From the NCBI GenBank assembly GCA_947446025.1, contig CANFEY010000004.1, forward strand, positions 62,001-126,000: DNA of 64,000 bases, written 5' to 3'. Each line of letters begins with the position of its first letter. Within the stretch, counting starts at the first letter, position 1. Source of the DNA: Bryobacterales bacterium. GTDB lineage: Bacteria > Acidobacteriota > Terriglobia > Bryobacterales > Bryobacteraceae. The notes beneath the pieces are model-generated. The model saw only the letters and a list, made by a program, of their open reading frames with translations, was not told the DNA's origin and did no database searches. Positions 1 through 8,285 of this stretch are shown here, in pieces. The translations under genes and the position numbers were made by a program.

Positions 1-351
1 CTGATGACCTACGGCTGGGCCGACCAGATCCTGCAGCCCATGATGGGCGTCAACTACTTTGAAGCCGCCGTCGCCAAGAACGGCCCCGCCACCACCGATT
101 TCTTCCGCCTCTTCATGGTCCCCGGCATGGCCCACTGCGGCGGCGGCATCGGACCCGACCGCTTTGACTCCATGACCGCAATCGTCAACTGGGTGGAAAA
201 AGGCAAGGCTCCCGATACGCTGCTGGCCAGCCGCGTGGTCGACGGCCAAGTCCAGCGCACCCGCCCGCTGTGCGCCTATCCGCAGGTCGCCCGCTACTCC
301 GGCCAAGGCAGCATCGACGATGCCGCCAACTTCCGCTGCGTCGCACCGTGA
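1..351 (+). CDS. Tannase/feruloyl esterase family protein, C-terminal part
   Basis: C-terminal 116 codons of an alpha/beta hydrolase of the tannase/feruloyl esterase family; the gene enters the window in frame from base 1 and stops at 349-351. Family members are exported and cleave gallate or feruloyl esters of plant polyphenols. Seen here are the GWADQ segment, where the family places the acidic triad residue, and MVPGMAHCGGG, which carries the catalytic His. Paired Cys residues near the end fit the usual disulfides. The nucleophile Ser lies outside the window. It points the same way as the cytochrome gene that follows 22 bases later, but a TATAAT box in the gap suggests that gene has its own promoter. 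Confidence 0.8.
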   Translation: MMTYGWADQILQPMMGVNYFEAAVAKNGPATTDFFRLFMVPGMAHCGGGIGPDRFDSMTAIVNWVEKGKAPDTLLASRVVDGQVQRTRPLCAYPQVARYSGQGSIDDAANFRCVAP

Positions 352-357
352 ACCTCG

Positions 358-363
358 ATATAA
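358..363 (+). promoter_or_regulatory. -10 box of the DUF1592 gene at 374
   Basis: A perfect TATAAT lies 10 bases before the ATG at 374. A start of transcription at the usual distance would leave almost no leader, and no Shine-Dalgarno sequence is seen, so the mRNA may be leaderless. No convincing -35 box is visible. Confidence 0.4.
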
Positions 364-373
364 TAGCCGCCGG

Positions 374-2701
374 ATGGCAATAAACACCAAGGTGTGGCTG
401 AGCCTGACCGCGACAGCGTCCCTCTGCGCCCTGTTACCCGCGCAACAACCGCAACCCGCGCGCCAGCTTGTCGACAAGTATTGCGTCGGCTGCCACAACC
501 AGCGCACCAAGACCGGGGATCTCATCCTTGATACCGCCGACTACGCCGCCATCCCCGCCCACAGCGCGATGTGGGAAAAAGTCGTCAAGAAGCTCCGCTC
601 CGGCACCATGCCTCCTCCGGGCGCCCCTCGCCCCGACGCGGCCAGCTACAACGCCGCTGCCTCGTGGATAGAAGCCAAGCTCGACACCGCCCCGCCCTAC
701 GCAGGCCGCCCCGCCCTCCACCGCCTCAACCGATCCGAGTACGCCAACGCCATCCGCGACCTGCTGCACCTCGACGTCGACGTGAACTCGCTGCTCCCAC
801 CCGACGACGCAGCGTTCGGATTCGATAACGTAGCCGAAGTCCTCGGCGTTTCCCCCGCGCTCCAGGAGCAATATCTGGGAGCCGCCTCCAAAATCGCCGC
901 ACTCGCCATCGGCGACCCTGCGCAAACCCCCACCACACACACCTGGCGCGTCCCCCAAGACCTCACGCAAAACCAGCACGTGGAAGGCCTGCCCCTGGGC
1001 ACCGTCGGCGGAATTTCCGTGCGCCACAACTTCCCTCTGGACGCCGAATACCGCCTGCAGGCCAAGCTGTATCGCACCAACTTGAACATCATGCGCGGCC
1101 TGCAGACCGTGCAGCAAGTCGAGTTCAGCGTGGATGGCAAGCGCGTCCAGCTGATCAAGATCGGCGGCCCTGAGGAAATGGCCGCGCTGTTCGAAACGCC
1201 TACCGATACAAGTGACGCCGTGGACGCGCGCCTGCAAGCCGTGGTCCCCATCACCGCCGGTCCGCATACAGTGAGCATCGCGTTTCTTCAAGATCTGCAG
1301 TTCGCCGAACCCGTACGCTTGCAGTCGTTCCTGCGCAGCTCGGTCGACAACTTCGATTGGGCGGGTCATCCGCACTTGCAGGTATTGTCCGTCGCGGGGC
1401 CGTTCAAGGCCACAGGCGTGAGCGAAACGCCCAGCCGTCAGCGAATCTTAGTCTGCAAGCCCTCCAGCGTTTGCGCCAAGCAAATTGTCACCACGCTGAT
1501 GACGCGCGCGTATCGTCAACCGCCCTCAGCTGCCGACCTGGACCGCGCCATGAAATTTTACACCCCGGCTGCCAACTTCGAGCGCGGCATTCAAGCCGCG
1601 CTGGAACGCATCCTTGCCAGCCCGAAATTCCTCTTCCGCGCGGAGCGTGAGCCCGCCGGGGTCAAGCCCGGAACAACCTATCCCCTGACCAATCTCGAAC
1701 TCGCCTCGCGCCTCTCGTTTTTCCTTTGGAGCAGCATCCCCGACGACGCCTTAGTCAAAGTCAAGCTCACCAGCAGTGTGGCGCTCGACCGCGAGATCAG
1801 CCGCATGCTGGCCGACCCGCGCTCCGCTTCCCTCACCAACAACTTCGCCGGCCAGTGGCTGCAACTCCGCAACCTGCGCAACTTCCAGCCCAACACGGAC
1901 CTCTTCCCCGACTTCGACGACAACCTCCGCCAAAGTTTCCGCCGCGAAACTGAGATGCTCTTCGAGAGCGTCCTCCGCGAAGACCGCAGCGTGCTGGACC
2001 TGATGACCGCTGACTACACCTTCGTCAACGAACGCCTCGCCCGCCACTACGGCATCCCCAACATCTACGGCAGCCGCTTCCGCCGCGTGCCCGTTCGCGA
2101 CGAAGCCCGCAAGGGCCTACTGGGCCAAGGCAGCATCCTCGCACTGACCTCCCACGCCGAGCGCACATCGCCCGTAGTCCGCGGCAAGTGGATTCTGGAA
2201 AACCTGCTGGGCCTGCAAGTTCCCCCGCCTCCGCCCGGCGTTCCCCCGCTGCCCGAAAAGAAGGACGGCGACAAGCCCCGCACCATGCGCGAACAGATGA
2301 GCGAACATCGCGCCAACCCCGTCTGCGCCGCCTGCCACAAGACGCTGGACCCCATCGGCTTCGCGCTCGAAAACTTCGACGCAGTGGGCGCGTGGCGCTC
2401 CCAGGACGCCGGTGCCGCCGTCGATGCCCGCGGCGAACTCGCCGACGGCACCATGGTCGACGGTGTAGTTGAGCTTCGCCAAGCTCTGCTCAGCCGCCCG
2501 GAAAGCTTCGTCACCGCGGTGGTCGAAAAGTTGATGACCTACGCCCTGGGCCGAGGCCTCGACGCACGTGACATGCCCCAGGTGCGCGCTATCGTGCGCC
2601 AGGCGAAACCCGGCAACTACAAGTTGTCTGCCCTGATCCAAGGCGTCGCGCGCAGCACGCCATTCAGAATGAGTACCGCCGCTGAGGTCGCAACTCGATG
2701 A
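374..2701 (+). CDS. Exported c-type cytochrome-like protein with DUF1587/1595/1592/1588/1585 domains
   Basis: A 775-residue protein beginning MAINTKVW with a signal peptide ending near ALLPAQ. The first heme motif CVGCH is at residues 37-41 (planctomycete cytochrome C domain); a second, CAACH at 651-655, is in the DUF1588 region followed by DPIGFALENFDAVG, the family hallmark. Between them lie the DUF1587, DUF1595 and DUF1592 regions. The function of this family is unknown; two CxxCH motifs suggest periplasmic electron transfer. The ATG at 374 is preferred to an upstream ATG at 320 because the signal peptide starts there, the TATAAT box is just upstream, and 320 lies inside the preceding gene. 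The stop overlaps the next start (ATGA), so the DUF1552 gene is probably translationally coupled. A paralogue is at 22.3-24.6 kb. Confidence 0.85.
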   Translation: MAINTKVWLSLTATASLCALLPAQQPQPARQLVDKYCVGCHNQRTKTGDLILDTADYAAIPAHSAMWEKVVKKLRSGTMPPPGAPRPDAASYNAAASWIEAKLDTAPPYAGRPALHRLNRSEYANAIRDLLHLDVDVNSLLPPDDAAFGFDNVAEVLGVSPALQEQYLGAASKIAALAIGDPAQTPTTHTWRVPQDLTQNQHVEGLPLGTVGGISVRHNFPLDAEYRLQAKLYRTNLNIMRGLQTVQQVEFSVDGKRVQLIKIGGPEEMAALFETPTDTSDAVDARLQAVVPITAGPHTVSIAFLQDLQFAEPVRLQSFLRSSVDNFDWAGHPHLQVLSVAGPFKATGVSETPSRQRILVCKPSSVCAKQIVTTLMTRAYRQPPSAADLDRAMKFYTPAANFERGIQAALERILASPKFLFRAEREPAGVKPGTTYPLTNLELASRLSFFLWSSIPDDALVKVKLTSSVALDREISRMLADPRSASLTNNFAGQWLQLRNLRNFQPNTDLFPDFDDNLRQSFRRETEMLFESVLREDRSVLDLMTADYTFVNERLARHYGIPNIYGSRFRRVPVRDEARKGLLGQGSILALTSHAERTSPVVRGKWILENLLGLQVPPPPPGVPPLPEKKDGDKPRTMREQMSEHRANPVCAACHKTLDPIGFALENFDAVGAWRSQDAGAAVDARGELADGTMVDGVVELRQALLSRPESFVTAVVEKLMTYALGRGLDARDMPQVRAIVRQAKPGNYKLSALIQGVARSTPFRMSTAAEVATR

Positions 2702-4008
2702 ATTTCGTCACCAAGAAATCTCTCTCCCGCCGCACCATGCTGCGCGGGATGATCTCTCTACCGTTGCTCGATGCCATGCTCCCCGCACTCAGCGCGCAGG
2801 CCGCTCCCACCATGCGCTTCGGCGCGGTGTACTTCCCCAACGGCGCAATCATGCAGCAGTTCACGCCGAAGACGTTCGGAGCGGACTTTGAATTCACGCC
2901 CATTCTCAAGCCCTTCGAGCCCTACAAGAACAACCTGGTCGTCGTCACCAATCTCACCCGCTCGCATCCAGGCAGCCAAGTGGGTGACCACGCCGTCAGC
3001 GCCGCCGGATTCCTCACCGGCGTGTGGCCCAAGCGCACCGAAGCCGAGGACGTTTACGCCAACACCACCATTGACCAGATCGTCGCCCAGCGCATCGGAC
3101 AACAAACGCCGTTGCCGTCACTCGAACTCGCCACCGAAGACTTCTCTGGCTACGTCGGCGGCTGCTCCCCCGGCTTCAGCTGCTCCTACATGAACACGAT
3201 CTCCTGGTCGTCGCCGAAAACGCCGCTGCCCATGGAGACGAATCCCCGCGCTGTCTTCGAGCGAATCTTTGGCGAACCCGGCACCTCCTCTGATCGCCGC
3301 GCGCGGCTCGCCAACCGCCGCAGCATTCTTGATTCCCTCGCCGAAGACGCCCGCGACATGGAGCGCCAGCTCGGCACCCGCGACCGCGCACGCCTGGGCG
3401 ACTACCTCGAAAACGCCCGCGAAATCGAACGCCGTATCCAACAAGCCGAGGCCCGACCAGTGAGCGAAACCGCCACACCCGAAGCCCCCCTCGGTACGCC
3501 CGAAAACTTCACTGACCATGTCGCCTTGATGTTCGACCTGGCCGCCGCCGCCTTTGAAGCCGACGCGACCCGCGTCTTCACCTTCATGATGTCGCGCGAG
3601 CTTAGCCAGCGCACCTACCCGCAAATCGGCGTGACCGAGCAGCACCATTCCGTTTCGCATCACTTGAACAACGCGCAGAAAATGGCGCAGATGGTCAAAG
3701 TCAACACGTACTACGCTGAGATGTACGCCCGCTTCCTGTCCAAGCTGCGCGCGACGCCCGACGGCGACGGGTCCCTGCTGGATCATTCGCTGCTCGCCTA
3801 CGGAGCTGGAATGTCGGATTCCAACGGCCACGTGTCAGACCCGTTGCCGATGGTCCTCACCGGCGGCGGCGTTGGCAAGGGGTCCCGCCACATGCAGGTG
3901 CCAGTGCGCACGCCCATCGGCAACCTGTGGCGCGACGTAGCGGAGCGCTTCGGCGCGAACGTGGAACAATTCGGAGACAGCACGGGGATCACCAATGTCT
4001 TTGCGTAG
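2698..4008 (+). CDS. DUF1552 protein with Tat signal
   Basis: A 436-residue protein. The N-terminus KKSLSRRTMLRG followed by a hydrophobic stretch is a twin-arginine export signal, which implies export after folding. The body is of the DUF1552 family, with conserved segments such as YFPNGAIMQQFTP and MMSRELSQRTYP. The family's biochemical role is unknown. Its start overlaps the stop of the cytochrome-like gene by 4 bases, and this pairing recurs at 20.8-24.6 kb, so the two proteins probably work together in the periplasm. The 3' end overlaps the following ankyrin gene by 14 bases. Confidence 0.85.
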   Translation: MNFVTKKSLSRRTMLRGMISLPLLDAMLPALSAQAAPTMRFGAVYFPNGAIMQQFTPKTFGADFEFTPILKPFEPYKNNLVVVTNLTRSHPGSQVGDHAVSAAGFLTGVWPKRTEAEDVYANTTIDQIVAQRIGQQTPLPSLELATEDFSGYVGGCSPGFSCSYMNTISWSSPKTPLPMETNPRAVFERIFGEPGTSSDRRARLANRRSILDSLAEDARDMERQLGTRDRARLGDYLENAREIERRIQQAEARPVSETATPEAPLGTPENFTDHVALMFDLAAAAFEADATRVFTFMMSRELSQRTYPQIGVTEQHHSVSHHLNNAQKMAQMVKVNTYYAEMYARFLSKLRATPDGDGSLLDHSLLAYGAGMSDSNGHVSDPLPMVLTGGGVGKGSRHMQVPVRTPIGNLWRDVAERFGANVEQFGDSTGITNVFA

Positions 4009-5407
4009 ACTCATCGCAGTCGCCTTCCTTGCCGTCAGCTTGCACGCCGCCGATGAAGACGGCCTGACGCCGCTGCACCGGGCCGTGGAAGCCGACGATG
4101 TCCCCGCCGCGGCCAAGCTGCTGCAATCCCGCGCCGCCGTCAACGCGCCTACGCGTAACGGGGTAACCCCCCTGTGGCTGGCCGTAATGAACCGCAACGC
4201 CGAAATGGTGGAGCTGCTGCTCAAGGCCGGAGCCGACCCCAACGGCGCGCTCCCCAGCGGCGAAACCATCCTCATGACCGCCGCCCGCACCGGCAACTCC
4301 GAAGTAGCCGACGCGCTCATCAAACGCGGCGCGAAGGTGAGCGCCACCGGTCCCGCATTTGGTGAAACTCCGCTCATGCTCGCCGCCGGAGAAAACCACG
4401 CCAGCGTGATCCGAGTCCTGCTGCAACACGGTGCGGAAGTCAACGGACGCTCTTCTAAACTCGACTACGCCAAGGACCGGTTCGGCCTCGAAGGCGTGCT
4501 CACCATCCTGCCCCACGGCAGCTGGACGCCGCTGATGTACGCCGCGCGCGAAGGCTCGCTCGACGCCGCCCACGCGCTCACCGAAGCCGGAGCCGAGCTC
4601 AACGCCGCCGACACCGAAGGCACCACGGCCCTGCTGCTCGCGATCACCAACAGTCACTACGACACCGCTCAGCTGCTGATCGAAAGAGGCGCGGACGTGA
4701 ACCTGGGAGACACCACCAGCATGGCTCCCCTGTTCGCCGCCGTGGACATGAACACGCTGGGCGAAGTCTTCGGCCGCCCCACCCGCGTCTCGCGCGACAA
4801 GCTCTCCGCTCTGGATCTCATGAAGGTTTTGCTGGACCGTGGCGCGAATCCCAACGCCGGACTCAAGACAACCACACTGCAACGCGCCCACACTCCCGGC
4901 GAGCCCACGCTCAACGAAGGCGCAACCCCGCTGGCTCGATCCGCCCGCGCCGGCGACATCGCCGCTATGGAAATCCTCATCGCCCGGGGAGCCAACGTCT
5001 CCCAACCTCTGAAGAACGGCACCACGCCCCTGATGTTCGCCGCCGGACTCGGCCGGGGCGTCAGCGCGTTCGTGAAGGATTACGGTACCGACGCCGACCT
5101 GCTTGCCGCCGCGAAACTGCTGCTCGACAAGGGAGCCGACATCAACGCCCTCAGCGCCGCCGGCCAAACCGCCATGCACTTCGCCGCCCAAGCCACAGAC
5201 GCGAATTTCCCCGCTCCGCCTGACGATATGGTGAAGCTGCTTGCGGCGCGCGGCGCAAAGCTGGACGTGGTGGATAAGCAGAACCGCTCACCCATTGAGA
5301 TGGCAGAAGGCAAAGGCCTCCGCGGTCGCGCGGGCGGACCGGTGAAGGCGCGCGAAGGCACCATCGCCCTGCTGCGCAGCCTACAAGCGCGGGTAGTCCA
5401 GCAATAA
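3995..5407 (+). CDS. Exported ankyrin-repeat protein
   Basis: A 470-residue protein with a short signal peptide (MSLRRLIAVAFLAVSLHAA) followed directly by about ten ankyrin repeats of roughly 33 residues, recognised by the recurring G-x-TPL..A...G and LL..GA.(V/D/P)N patterns. No enzymatic domain is visible, so the likely role is protein binding in the periplasm. It starts within the last codons of the DUF1552 gene, which makes it the third member of an overlapping three-gene unit. A second exported ankyrin protein (27.88-29.45 kb) lies next to the other DUF1592/DUF1552 locus, so the association is repeated. Confidence 0.85.
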   Translation: MSLRRLIAVAFLAVSLHAADEDGLTPLHRAVEADDVPAAAKLLQSRAAVNAPTRNGVTPLWLAVMNRNAEMVELLLKAGADPNGALPSGETILMTAARTGNSEVADALIKRGAKVSATGPAFGETPLMLAAGENHASVIRVLLQHGAEVNGRSSKLDYAKDRFGLEGVLTILPHGSWTPLMYAAREGSLDAAHALTEAGAELNAADTEGTTALLLAITNSHYDTAQLLIERGADVNLGDTTSMAPLFAAVDMNTLGEVFGRPTRVSRDKLSALDLMKVLLDRGANPNAGLKTTTLQRAHTPGEPTLNEGATPLARSARAGDIAAMEILIARGANVSQPLKNGTTPLMFAAGLGRGVSAFVKDYGTDADLLAAAKLLLDKGADINALSAAGQTAMHFAAQATDANFPAPPDDMVKLLAARGAKLDVVDKQNRSPIEMAEGKGLRGRAGGPVKAREGTIALLRSLQARVVQQ

Positions 5408-5433
5408 CCGCCCGGTGCTGTCCCCGAGGCAGC

Positions 5434-6240
5434 CTAGCGCTTCTTCGTATCCGTCGCCGTCTTGATCGGCCGCGTCGTCGCGTCCGGCTTGGCGAAGCGC
5501 TTCTCATCAATCATCTGGTTGATGACCACGGAATCGGAAAACATCTCGTAGATCTTCTTCCCGTTGCGCTCCCGGTTGGTCTGGAACGGCCACTGGATGC
5601 CATCCACCGCGCGGTAGCGCGAATACCGCGTGACCTCTTCAAAACGCTCCCGCGTCTCATCGCGCCACTCCCACTTCTGCCGCAACGGAAGCTTTGTGGT
5701 CGGATGAAAGTACGCCGTCACCACCCGGTTCTTCGCGTCAATGATGTCCACGATGCTCATCGGCGTGTTTTCGATCACGTCGCTGCCCCGGTATTCGAAC
5801 ACCATACCCGGCTCCTTCAGCCGGTTGCGCAGGATGTAAAACAAGTTGTGCAGTGTCGAATCGTGGTACCGCGCCACCTGCTCTTTTTCGAGCTCCGTCG
5901 GGCCGCGATACGTCACTTCCCAGGCGCCCTCCTCGCGGAACACGCGGAAGAAGCCCTCATCCTTGCCCAACCCCTGGTGCTCCTGCTGGGCCAGTTCGAT
6001 CCCGCTCTTGGACGCATCAATCGGAACGTAGCGCGTGTAGAAACGCGCGATGGAAAGCCCGCTCAACTGGTCAAACGCGAACGAATAGGCCCGCCCCGTC
6101 TCAATGCGGTTCTGCACGGTGAGGAACTTCTCCCCGCCCAGCGCCTTCACGGCGTCGTCGACAATCTGCCGCCCTTTCAGCTGCGCGTCCTGCGCCGGTG
6201 CCGCAGCGGCAATCAAACAAAGTGCAAAGAATCGCTTCAT
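5434..6240 (-). CDS. Exported LolA-like protein downstream of M16 peptidase pair
   Basis: A 268-residue protein with signal peptide MKRFFALCLIAAAAPAQ. The segment ...VDDAVKALGGEKFL... and the alternating beta-strand pattern resemble outer-membrane lipoprotein-sorting (LolA-like) domains and the extra C-terminal domain of the M16 protein just upstream. A specific function cannot be assigned. Its ATG overlaps, as ATGA, a TGA that would end the M16 reading frame if the premature TAA at 6390-6392 were read through. This suggests the two genes were originally coupled as one operon with the catalytic M16 gene. Confidence 0.6.
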   Translation of the reverse strand: MKRFFALCLIAAAAPAQDAQLKGRQIVDDAVKALGGEKFLTVQNRIETGRAYSFAFDQLSGLSIARFYTRYVPIDASKSGIELAQQEHQGLGKDEGFFRVFREEGAWEVTYRGPTELEKEQVARYHDSTLHNLFYILRNRLKEPGMVFEYRGSDVIENTPMSIVDIIDAKNRVVTAYFHPTTKLPLRQKWEWRDETRERFEEVTRYSRYRAVDGIQWPFQTNRERNGKKIYEMFSDSVVINQMIDEKRFAKPDATTRPIKTATDTKKR

Positions 6241-6389
6241 GGCCGCTTCCCGATCACCTCCGCTGTGATCCCGCTGTTGATGGTGTACGCACTGATGATG
6301 CCCGGACCCGCCTTAAACGGCAGCTTGATGCCGCTCACTTCGCGGAAGTCCGAGTAAGCCTCCGACGTTTCCGGCTGCCCCGCCTCGGT
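6237..6389 (-). pseudogene. Orphaned C-terminal tail of the M16 subunit
   Basis: In frame with the M16 gene after its TAA, this stretch reads 50 codons including EAYSDFREVSGIKLPFK and ITAEVIGKRP, then TGA at 6237-6239. The segment reads like the final strands of a LolA-like domain and restores a 4-base overlap with the next start. A one-base change (TAC or TAT to TAA) or a consensus error explains it. Confidence 0.65.
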
Positions 6390-8285
6390 TTAGCTCAACT
6401 TCGCGGGCAATCCCGCGGCATCGAACTCCAGCCGGGCTACTTGCCCCCCGCCGGAAATCTCCACCGCGTTGGCGCTCACCGCGTTCACCGTGCGCCCCGC
6501 CAGGCGATCCGAAAGCATCAGAGTGATTAGATTGCGGAATACCTCGCCCTGTGCCTGCTTCACAATCTGCGCCGGCATATCCTGCGTACCCTGCGGCGTC
6601 GAGAGCCAGCCCGCATCGCCGTTGATATACGCAACGATGGTCCCGAACGGCAGCACCTGGTCCTGCCGGAAATGGCCGGGAGCCAGGTAGCGCACCGTCT
6701 GCTTCATCGTGATGCCTCCCTGCGCCGCAGGCAGCGTCAAATCCAGCGCAATCGTCAGATCCTTGATCCCCGCCAGCCGATCCGCCCCGCCCATCGCCGC
6801 CTGCGCGCTCTGCAAAAGCGCCTTGCCGCGAGCCAGACTCGCCGCATCCGCCGCCGCTAACTGCTGCTTCGGCTCCGGAATCGTCAGATCAATCGCGGTC
6901 ACCGTGCCCAGCGTGCTCAGCGGCTTCGGCATCTCTTTCGGATTGCCCACCGCCACAATCGTCAGCTGCTCCGGTTGCACAGATTGCTTCATCACGCGCA
7001 GAACATCGGCCCGCGTGACCGATTCAATCGTCTTTTGATACTGGAACAAAAAGTCCTTCGGGTAGCCGTGATACGCGTATTGCAACACGCGGTTCAGCGT
7101 CTTCTCCGGACTATCGAAGAAGAACACGAAGCTGTTCAGCACCGCCTGTTTGGCCTCGCTCAGTTCCACCGCCGACACTTCCGTGGTGCGCATCTTCTCG
7201 ATCTCGGTCTTGATCGCCTGAATTGTTTCCACCGTCGACGCCGACTTCGTGCTGCCCCCGATGCGGAACGTACCCGGATGGTTGTAGTTCGCCGCCCACG
7301 TCGCGCCGATGGAATACGCGTACCCTAACTTGGTCCGGATCTGCGCCATCAGCCGGCTCTTGAAGCCCTCGCCCAGAATGTTGTTCGCAACTTCCAGCGC
7401 CGGATAGTCCTTGTCCCGCAGCGTTCCGCCCAAATGGCCTATGGAGAAAAATGTCTGCGTGACGTCGGCCTTTTCCGCGAAAAAAATCCCCGGAGCCGCC
7501 TTCGCGGTCACCTGCGGGAACGCCGGGACCGCCGCCTGCTCCACCGTCCATCCCCCGAACAGCGCCTCCAGCTTGGTCCGCATCTGCGCCACCGTGAAGT
7601 CCCCATACACTCCCAGCAGGACGTTCTTCGGGAAGTAGTAGCGGCGATAGAAATTCACCACGTCTTCCCGCTTTATGTTGTTTAGGTGCTCATACTCAGT
7701 GGACCAGCCGTAAGACGTGTCGCGTCCATAGAGAATGCTCAGCAACTCGCGCCGGGGAATCTCCCCCGCTTCGTCATTGCGCCGCGCAATCCCGCCTCGG
7801 AACTGGTTCAGCGACAAGTCGATCTTTTCTTGCCGGAACTCGGGCGATGTAAGCACATCTTTAAAGACGGCCAACACCTGGTCTTCGGTTTCCTTCAATC
7901 CTGAGAAGCCAACCGAAGCGCTGGTCTCTCCCATCGAACTTTCCACCGACGCCGCGATGTTCTCCAGGTCTTCATCGATCTGATCCCCGGTCTTCACCCG
8001 CGTACCGCCAGAGCGCATCACCTCCGCCATCACCTGCGAAAGCCCCCGCTTGTCACTCGGATCAAACAGATTGCCCGTCCGGACCATCGCGAAGCCGCGC
8101 AACACCGGCAGTTCGTGATTCTCCAGCAGGAACACCCGCATCCCGTTTGAGAGCGTGATCTCCACCGGCTCCGGCGGCGTCACAGCCTTCAGCGGCGGAT
8201 AGACCAACTGCTTGTATGTGGGGATCGGCGCAGTTTGTGCGAGCGCCGCAGCAGCGGCGATCAAAATAACAACGATTCGCTTCAC
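6390..8285 (-). CDS. Non-catalytic M16 peptidase-family subunit with premature stop
   Basis: A 631-residue exported protein (signal peptide MKRIVVILIAAAAALAQ) with two M16 peptidase halves and a LolA-like C-terminal domain from about residue 485. The zinc motif HxxEH of active M16 enzymes is absent: the aligned stretch reads GLSQVMAEVM near residue 84, so this is an inactive subunit, as in bacterial M16B heterodimers. The partner with an intact HMFEH lies immediately upstream and overlaps by 4 bases. The frame ends at TAA 6390-6392, but 50 further sense codons follow in frame down to a TGA that overlaps the next gene's ATG. The protein therefore appears truncated by about 50 residues. Confidence 0.85.
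   Translation of the reverse strand: MKRIVVILIAAAAALAQTAPIPTYKQLVYPPLKAVTPPEPVEITLSNGMRVFLLENHELPVLRGFAMVRTGNLFDPSDKRGLSQVMAEVMRSGGTRVKTGDQIDEDLENIAASVESSMGETSASVGFSGLKETEDQVLAVFKDVLTSPEFRQEKIDLSLNQFRGGIARRNDEAGEIPRRELLSILYGRDTSYGWSTEYEHLNNIKREDVVNFYRRYYFPKNVLLGVYGDFTVAQMRTKLEALFGGWTVEQAAVPAFPQVTAKAAPGIFFAEKADVTQTFFSIGHLGGTLRDKDYPALEVANNILGEGFKSRLMAQIRTKLGYAYSIGATWAANYNHPGTFRIGGSTKSASTVETIQAIKTEIEKMRTTEVSAVELSEAKQAVLNSFVFFFDSPEKTLNRVLQYAYHGYPKDFLFQYQKTIESVTRADVLRVMKQSVQPEQLTIVAVGNPKEMPKPLSTLGTVTAIDLTIPEPKQQLAAADAASLARGKALLQSAQAAMGGADRLAGIKDLTIALDLTLPAAQGGITMKQTVRYLAPGHFRQDQVLPFGTIVAYINGDAGWLSTPQGTQDMPAQIVKQAQGEVFRNLITLMLSDRLAGRTVNAVSANAVEISGGGQVARLEFDAAGLPAKLS

Noticed and set aside
3989-5191. 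400-codon minus-strand frame opposite the ankyrin gene
   Set aside because: Mirrors the ankyrin repeats in antisense, low-complexity, no start signals.
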